Positions 56,837 to 64,000 of a stretch of 64,000 bases of DNA are shown here, in pieces. The first letter of the stretch is position 1. Each line of letters begins with the position of its first letter. This DNA comes from Zantedeschia hybrid cultivar. Its lineage: Eukaryota > Streptophyta > Magnoliopsida > Alismatales > Araceae. The notes under the pieces were generated by a model, which was not told where the DNA came from, did not search any database, and saw nothing but the letters and a program-made list of their open reading frames with translations. The translations under genes were made by a program, and so were the position numbers. The stretch covers positions 49,619,196 through 49,683,195 of the forward strand of contig JARZZO010000013.1 in the NCBI GenBank assembly GCA_030544215.1. Reading direction: 5' to 3'.

Positions 56837-59800
56837 TTAGTAGCTGGAAGACCATGTGAAAGTTTGGAATGCACGTGAAGGATCTTGGTGGTATTAGGAG
56901 TAGGGATCACGGGCATGCAGTTAACCTTTGGGTTTGGAAGGTTGTGCTTTGCCGCAGACCAGGAGAATAATTTGATTACCTGGGCGGTGCATAACAGCGT
57001 GGACTTGAGATCTGATTCTGATCTTCGGGTACGGGACATAGTGATCACACCATCCATCCGATTGAGCTCACTTTGTTAGCTAAATAAGATCCGGAATAAC
57101 TATTATAAAGGCCTAAACCCCGTTGCGGGGATTTCCAATTCCTCTATTTTTTCAAATTGTACCTGCATGCCTAATTCTTCTAATTCCTCTAATTTTCTTT
57201 AATTCTATTTTTTATTTCACTCTTTATTCTACTCTTTCATATCAAATTATTTGAAATAGCACAATGTAATTCTCTCCAAATTATACTTGAAATATCTAAT
57301 TATCTCAATTCCTCCAATTCTACTTTTTATTTTATCCATTTTCACATATATTATTAGTAAAGGGTCTCAAGGTCTCGTCATAACAAATTTAATATAAGTT
57401 TGAACTTATACTAAAAAAGGCTAAACGACTATATTTGTCTTTGTAGCCTTGACTTCCACATATTTTTATAAACATCGTTGGCATCCTCAAAAAAGTAAAG
57501 TTTTAAGTATATCCTTTCCTCAAAATGCAGTGAACTTGAACTAAATATGTCAGAAAAATTAAGTAAATTTTGGTGAAGTCAGAATATATGTATATAGTAA
57601 TTCAAGAAAATTTTAAAAAATATATATTAAAATATCTGAATCCGACATTTTGAAGATAAAAATATAACTGCAACTTTTCTAAGACCGAGCATCTTGGATT
57701 GCACTGGAGGTCAGGATGAGTGCCTGTCAGTGAATCCTAGCTTTGAGGGGGGGACCATTTCCCATTTGACGGCTTATTCTTTGAAGTCCATAGATGAACC
57801 CTTGGGAATCCCTGGTGATGGAACCGAGTTGGACCTCATTATATAAGTCCATCAAGTTTACCCATGATGTTTGTTGGGCTGCTTGGGTTCATGGGCTTGA
57901 TATCTTTACTTGAGTACAATGGCCACATTGCAGCATAGCAACGTGTTTTTCTTTTTTAATTTTTTAAAAAACTCAAGGAGGAAGAGGCAATTCTAAGAGA
58001 GTCATATGAACCGTCCGATCCCTGATCAAATAGTTTAAAATTTTTAAAAAGATTTTCTTTGAATTTTTTTAACCATCTAATGAAAGTAAGACGGTACAGA
58101 TCAAAAATTAAAAATTACATTTGCTCTAGTCACTATCCGATCAAAAATGATCAGACTGCTCCTGGCAATGCACCAGCAAGTGTTGCTCTGGTTATTTTTA
58201 CCTCATCAATCGGTATTCTTTTTTTTGTCCACATCGATCTATGTTAAAGGGAAATCTATATATCGGTTTAAAAACCATGAGAAACACACCTTTCTAATGG
58301 TCAAATTATAGTAGAATGGTCTCACCTTTTTACCCCCCTCAAGCTTCCACTCCAGAAAACCCACATTACATTCCATAACACCGCTTTTAAGGCTGAAACT
58401 GTAAACAACAGTCGAGCCATCAGTGTGGGATTCACCTAGAATACCTCTTTTGGGTTTTTTTTTTTTTTTTTTTTTTAAACGAGTGGACAAGGGGTAATGG
58501 AGAGGGGAATTTCTAACTAATGTCCCGAATTCGAAACTTGGCATTCCACCAGATTAATTGTGAGGAAAGAAAAAGACACTTTTAGAAGCACCCCGCAGAA
58601 TTCGAATTCAGATCTCCCCGCCTCATGTCCGTTGCCCCACAGGTGCCGGGCAATCCCTCTTCTGGTTTCTAGAGGGACACTCCCAAGTTTATATAGATAA
58701 CTTCTTGTATGTTTATATATACACTGCATATTTATGAAAAGCCTCCAAAGTATACAGATGATTTTTGTACTTTTACCGTAGACACATGTAACCCTTCGAG
58801 AGCAGGAGCTTATATGTGCGTAACAGTAATTATACGAGAGGATATTTACACATATTGATTATAATGATGTTTTTCCAGAAACACCTCATTTTAAGAGGTT
58901 ATTTGAAAAAAAAAAATCTATAGGAATATGGCATCAACTTTGACTGACCAGCTCTATCCTATGTTTATAAAAGGACGAGTTGGAGTATTTTAGTTTAGTT
59001 CAGATTTTTGTTTGGAGAAAAAAAAGTGCAATAAAAAAGTAACCAGTCAATGATCGCACTGTTAGAGTCCGATCGTGGGAGGATCTCTTTCATGTAAATT
59101 TTCAAAAGGCGGACTCATTCTATACTTTTTTTTTCGAATAATTGAGAACCAATTTAAAATTTAGTCCTTTATGATTGCTGCAAGCAAGAGCGTGTAGCCT
59201 AGTGGCATAAAATTAAGGCAAACCACTCCATCCACCCAAGGAAAGGGACCAATGGACCACCTTTAATCTATTGGCCAATATCTTGTTGACTTATTTATTA
59301 CCATTGAAATATAAGAAAATGACTACATATGATCAATCAAATTCTTTGTCCTGCCGGTTGGAGACATGAAATTAAAGAACCGTAAGAAATAATAGACACC
59401 TGTCTTAGATCTCTTCATTCTCTCGACTAATAAAAGCTAAAATATCAAAAAAAGAATTCCTCTTAGAAGTTACTTGACCATCTACTCTCGTACTACTAAA
59501 ATTTTATTTTGAATATTCTAATCTTGTCCAACTAATCTTAAAACAAATCATAATATTACATGTTTAATAGTAATCAATTAAATTTGATATTCATATCTTA
59601 ATAGAATATATCCTATAACAACTTTAATACAAAATCTAAATTTGTGTTAAAATATTGGTACAATTTAGTCTGTAAGAGTCTTTAGACGCTCTCCTCTCCT
59701 CCCCTCGCATCTAACTCTCTTTCTCTCAAGACACCCTCTCTTCATTCATTCAACATGACCTTGAATATTAGTATTATATGTTTAAAAATAATATTAATAT

Positions 59801-60270
59801 TCTAATATCCAACCGCACTCAACATTAATGAGTTATAAACTTGGTTCCTCTCAAACATAGCAAAGAAGGAGAGGGAGAGCTTTTCGGAAAAAAAAAAAAC
59901 TCGTCATCGAAAATGAGAAAAACTTCATGCGAAGAGATTTTTTTTAAAAACAAGAGATATTCTCGGTACAGAATTAGATAGGAGTTCATCAACATTGAGA
60001 GAGGGAGGGTCTAAATAGTTGAAAAAAATTTAAATCATGTGAAAGATTTTTTTGTAATATTTGACTATTCCATTTCAGTACCATCGGCTAACTCTGTACC
60101 GAGAAGATCTCTTCTCTTTTAAAAAACTGTGAGAAGCCTAGTCCCCATTGCCGCAACCCTCCACCTCTCAACCGCAACCAGAACCGCTGCCACTATTGCA
60201 TGCACATAACTCACGGGTCTTCAAGTGCGTAAAAGCCTGGGGCCGCGGTTCCCGCCGGCCACTGGCCAAG
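56837..60270. other. AT-rich DNA between the two lipid-transfer genes
   Basis: No gene recognised. 57095-57350 has repeated 'aattcctct' and 'tctaattcctc' words, possibly a decayed MITE. 58459-58479 is a T-run. 58600-58690 has SINE-like words (gaattcgaattc, ggcaatccctcttctgg). 59188-59240 has an A-box-like 'gtagcctagtggc'. 59690-59740 is CT-rich. Confidence 0.4.
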
Positions 60271-60324
60271 CCACTATTAATATGGAATGCCTGGTCACCG
60301 GCGGCCACCACGTCTCCGCCCATC

Positions 60325-60627
60325 ATGGGGATTCCTCGGCTGCTGCTGGCGTCCCTGTTGGTGCTGTGTGCCGTCCTCGCCAGCGCTGCCGCGGCCGACT
60401 TCTGCAACATGACGGAGGACGAGCTCAGGGAGTGCAAGCCCGCGGTCACTGCCGGCCCGGAGCCGCCGCCTCCCACGCCCGCCTGCTGCACGGGGCTGGT
60501 GAAGGCCGACCTCTCCTGCCTCTGCTCCTACCGCAACTCCTGGCTGCTGCCTGCCCTCGGGGTCGACCCCAGCCTCGCCATGCAGCTGGCGGCCAAGTGC
60601 GGCCACACCCCTCCGGACCACTGCTAG
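60325..60627 (+). CDS. Non-specific lipid-transfer protein, DIR1-like
   Basis: 100 aa, MGIPRLLLASLLVLCAVLAS signal peptide, cleaved near residue 24 (AAAADF). Eight cysteines at 27, 37, 54-55, 65-x-67, 92 and 100. Motifs CNMTEDELRECKPAV, PPPPTPACC, VKADLSCLC and GVDPSLAMQLAAKC fit the DIR1-like/type II-related LTP group. Compared with the gene at 56399 the mature part is shorter and the core has a proline run (PEPPPPTP). The start is placed at 60325 because an upstream in-frame ATG (60148) would put 59 Pro- and Arg-rich residues before the signal peptide. GC-rich coding sequence in AT-rich flanks. No intron. Role: secreted lipid binding; specific ligand not inferable. Confidence 0.9.
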   Translation: MGIPRLLLASLLVLCAVLASAAAADFCNMTEDELRECKPAVTAGPEPPPPTPACCTGLVKADLSCLCSYRNSWLLPALGVDPSLAMQLAAKCGHTPPDHC

Positions 60628-61290
60628 GAACCGGCGGACGGGGCAGTGTTGCTGCGTGGATGCTGCTCCACTGATATCTCTAAGTCTCGAGTTTGCAGTC
60701 TTTTGAGCTTTGTTGTTGTCCTGGTTGAGGGACGTTCTACTCGTCTGTTTGTAAGGCATTGTGTTCATGCTATGTTTAGTAAAGAATTATTCATGTTGCC
60801 CATGTCAGTTGAGACTAGATTAAGTGCCTTAAATATATCATCGTTTCACTTACTAAGAAACTGATAAATTTTAGTTCTGTGAGACCCAAAAACAGCTCTA
60901 TTGAGGTCGACATGGACAATGCCAATTCAAGTAAATGATATCGAACAAAGATCAGTCTCATCGTTTTTCATAACCGAAACAATATTGATGCATTTCATCC
61001 ACCTAATCTAATATTATCATGAGTTGGAGTTCACTTAAAACTAAAACCTGTCATAGGTGATACGTACCTTAGAACAAATGGCCGCTAGAGAAGCGCCTAA
61101 AGCTCATTTTTATGCAAAGTAGTGTAGGATTATTGTAGAAAGTTGCCAATGGACGCTGTGTGAAATGGGCTTCTGGTTGTATCTGGTCTGTGTACCTTTT
61201 TCCGGTCCTTGGGCCTGGGCTTGGTTGATGTCGGACCGTATTGGGCTGAAAATGGGCCACAATAGTCTCCGCAGGCGTGAAAGCATACAT
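60628..61290. other. 3' flank and intergenic DNA
   Basis: Contains the 3' UTR of the DIR1-like gene; nothing else recognised. Confidence 0.4.
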
Positions 61291-61295
61291 TTCCA

Positions 61296-61795
61296 AATGA
61301 TGAAATATTTTTGGTGTTTTTGTAAATAATCTCCTAAAAGATTTCATATTTGTATACAACACCCTGTATGACCTATATTTGTATATAAGCCCGTTAACTA
61401 TGGTCTTATTTATGTATGATCCCCTTAACTATATGCGTTTACCCTGAATTTCATCTGAATTAAAATACTGTTACCATAGATAGAATATATGAAAGCTATT
61501 AATTAAAATCATTAATAATAAAAATACAAATAGTTTACAATAAAAATTACATAAAATCCACCGGTCAGCTTATTACATATGTTTAGCATAAAAAAAAAAA
61601 ATCTACTTTATGTAAAGTAAAATTGCTTTAACTCAAATGAAATTCAAGACAAATCATGCGCATAGATAAGGGGCTACATGCAAATACCATCATAGTTATG
61701 GAGGTTATATGTAAATATGAATTGTACAGACGGTTATCTACAAATATAAAATATTTTATAAAATTATTTACAAAAACAGCAATATTTTTTGTACT
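61296..61795. mobile_element. Fold-back MITE-like element
   Basis: The left arm (tgaaatatttttggtgtttttgtaaataa, then ttcatatttgtatac) is matched in inverted orientation by the right arm (caaatataaaatattt, ttatttacaaaaacagcaatatttt). The arms extend roughly 60-140 bases with mismatches. The interior is A/T-rich, no ORF. Its style is like the element at 2855-3255. Confidence 0.5.
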
Positions 61796-61799
61796 ATCC

Positions 61800-63630
61800 C
61801 ACGAGAGAGCAGCAAATATTACTCTTTCAAAATAAATATTATGATGGTTCTTCAACAATATGGCCGTTCGTATTCTTTTGTTTTAAGTATTCTTTGCACA
61901 TTGTGCTGGAGGTCTCAAATTGGTAGTGGAGAATAAAGATGCAGAGTAAAAGACGAACATAAAGACAGGGAAGGTACCCCAACTAACGCAAAGGGTTTAG
62001 TTTCACTGATTAGACCATTAATTCCGCATATAGATTCAAGTAAGATTGCAAAAGTGTTAGGTACAATTTATGGAGAGCGAGTTAAGTGATTGAGATAGAT
62101 CACTCTCTTAATCATTACAAGAATTTATTAACTTTATCTAGGAAAAAAAAATCTCTGCCAAATATTTGGCACGTCAGCTCAGTGAAAATGAGTTCCTTTT
62201 CCAATTTAATTTCTTGAATGTATTTGCATTAATGGGTTTTGTTTGCATTTCTACTTTTTGGAATGTGGGTGAGAAATGGTCCTTACATGTACTACATCTT
62301 TCACATACATATACATATATGAGGACTGGTAAAGATTCAAAAACACGAAAATCTAAAATTTTGGAAACTATCTATCTGGTGTTAAAAAATCACGATTCTT
62401 AATGAACTAAGCAGTAAAAATGTCCAATTCATGGCTTTCACAAACAAAAAAAAAAAAAACTATTTGACTGTTTACATTAAGAAAATTTTCTCCTTAAGCA
62501 TGCTTTTTGGAATGAAGGATGACGGGTCTAAGGACATATCACCAAAAGAGTACCAATGTGTAGTCTGTAGGCTCCAACTCCTTGACTACTACATGTGAGG
62601 AGGCATCTTTTCATTCACGAGAAAGTAGTATGAGATTTGTCCCTTTGTGATTATGCGCACAATGTAGATAGATAACTATTTAGGTTCAAATTAGTGAGGA
62701 GTTCAAATTTGTGATCAAGATAGATGACTATTTAGGTCATCAAGTCCTTTTTATTGCTCCCAACTTGTTGAGTATGAGCAAGAGGATAGCATAGAAGAAT
62801 TTTCAAATATTATGCTTTATAATCTCTCATATTTACATATCCACCCTTCTAATTTCAATAGTTATTTATATCCTTGTAATTACATATTTTTTGATGAACT
62901 TCTATTTGAAGAACTTAGTCCTAATTTGCTTAGATAACGTGAGATTGTGAGCAGGTATACATAAATATCAAGATTTGAAAAGTTAATCTTCAAGTATGAT
63001 AAAGTATTGTAAGGGGTAATATGTAATACTTTTGGTTACTTCGAACCAAGACTGACTGTGACTTAAATAAATAGTGACATCACATCAGCATCTTATTCTT
63101 CCTTGTACAATCGCTATTGTGACAAGTGACGCAATTCGCACACTGCTGAAATCTTCTTAAAGAAAGATAGCACATATATAAATCATTTATGGATAAGATA
63201 CTTTTTAATCTTGCTTATTCCCTCGAAAACCCAAGTTTTAACCATGCCACTAATAATTCGTCGAATATGACAACTTCATTAGATGGACAATTTGCTTGTC
63301 GGTTTTGAGATGAGATCCTCCAAGTTTTGATTATCTAAACACCTACACATTCTCTCTATAAAGATCAGAGTTTATAAATGAATTTAGTATTTCACCTTTT
63401 TTTTATCAAATAATTAATTGATTCATTTCTATCTCTCAAGATTGTAAACTTGTTTTGTTTTCTTTACTTATGGTAGTACAATGAACTGTAGAAGGGGAGC
63501 GAATCAGCAATGACAAGTCCTCCATGTTTTCCTTAGGAAATTATTATGAGGTCCTCTTCGAACTCTAGATGACCATGCAGCCTTTAACCAGAATTCTCTA
63601 GGTATCAAACAAGGGACCACATAATGTTGT
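61800..63630. other. AT-rich intergenic DNA
   Basis: No gene recognised. There is a small local duplication near 62665-62735 (gatagatgactatttaggt twice). Confidence 0.4.
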
Positions 63631-63639
63631 TAGATATTT

Positions 63640-63962
63640 CGGAATTGTTTGTTTCAACGTAAAATAACATAATCTAAAATATCTTATTTTATGATATTTT
63701 TGTATATTTTAAAAGTATATAAAATAAAATTTTGTCTGGATCTTGTCTGCCTACTTGACAACCAAATTTCCTTATTTTAGTCTACAGAGAAAGTCTATTG
63801 TAAATCAAAACAAGAAAATTAAAATATTTTTTTATTTTATTTTACAGACAACCAAATAAGTGCTCTCTAATTTTAAAACCAGAAAATCTCACTTGTTTAG
63901 AAACTGGTGATTTTGAAGCCGGTCAACAACAAAATTTTACATTCAAACAAACAACCTCTGAT
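63640..63962. mobile_element. MITE-like element with GTTTGTTT ends
   Basis: Left end GAATTGTTTGTTTCAACG, taaaat and inverted right end GGTTGTTTGTTTGAATG, taaaat form terminal inverted repeats. The interior has inverted 'attttattttacagacaacca' words. No ORF. Related to 29740-30080. Confidence 0.5.
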
Positions 63963-64000
63963 CGTTATTTTTATAAATATGATATTTTTTATGGATAAAA

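Noticed and set aside
59188..59240. Possible tRNA gene (A-box-like gtagcctagtggc)
   Set aside because: No matching B box, anticodon arm or acceptor stem; at best a SINE fragment.

Overview
This is nuclear DNA from a flowering plant, most likely a monocot. The short genes are GC-rich with plant introns. There is a U2 snRNA-type sequence, a STOMAGEN-type peptide gene, two DIR1-type lipid-transfer protein genes, Ty3/gypsy and Ty1/copia retrotransposons and many MITE-like elements. I cannot name the species; a commelinid monocot such as a palm or pineapple would fit, but that is inference.

Layout. 1-6.5 kb: a U2 snRNA-like sequence (minus strand), SINE-like modules, a fold-back element and AT-rich DNA. 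6.5-15.8 kb: two tandem two-exon MazG-family dCTP pyrophosphatase genes whose ATGs lie 6,747 bases apart. Between them are a Tourist-like MITE and a solo LTR (10563-11616) with target-site duplication (TSD) GCGTA. 16-24 kb: AT-rich intergenic DNA holding a three-exon EPFL9/STOMAGEN-like gene (minus strand, 19964-20704) and several MITEs. 24.2-26.3 kb: a 2-kb deletion derivative of a copia element with two 390-base LTRs. 26.3-30.4 kb: MITE-rich, no gene recognised. 30.4-31.2 kb: a two-exon VOC/glyoxalase-fold gene (minus strand). 31.76-54.63 kb: one nested retrotransposon block. 54.6-64 kb: AT-rich DNA with two DIR1-like lipid-transfer genes pointing away from each other (56.4-56.75 kb minus, 60.3-60.6 kb plus), and more MITE-like sequence at the end.

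The block at 31762-54625 can be resolved into layers. The host is a Tat-type Ty3/gypsy element on the minus strand (TSD ATAAT, LTRs of about 870 bases, a second archaeal-type RNase H). Its 5' end carries a second LTR separated by only 21 bases. Its RT is split by a 1,461-base solo LTR (TSD CTTCA). A tandem-repeat array in its 3' untranslated part is split by a Tekay/Del-type chromovirus (33854-45582, TSD CCTGC, LTRs of 2,321 bases). The upstream LTR of that chromovirus is in turn split by a solo LTR of its own family (41335-43667, TSD CACAC).

The host genes are independent housekeeping, developmental and secreted-protein genes; nothing suggests a gene cluster or operon. The features most worth a second look are: the STOMAGEN-like peptide with Ser in place of the first conserved Cys; the array of about twelve short imperfect palindromes (core GCGTCGA) in every chromovirus LTR; and the dense run of TGGGCC-type motifs just upstream of the TATA box in the Tat-element LTRs.
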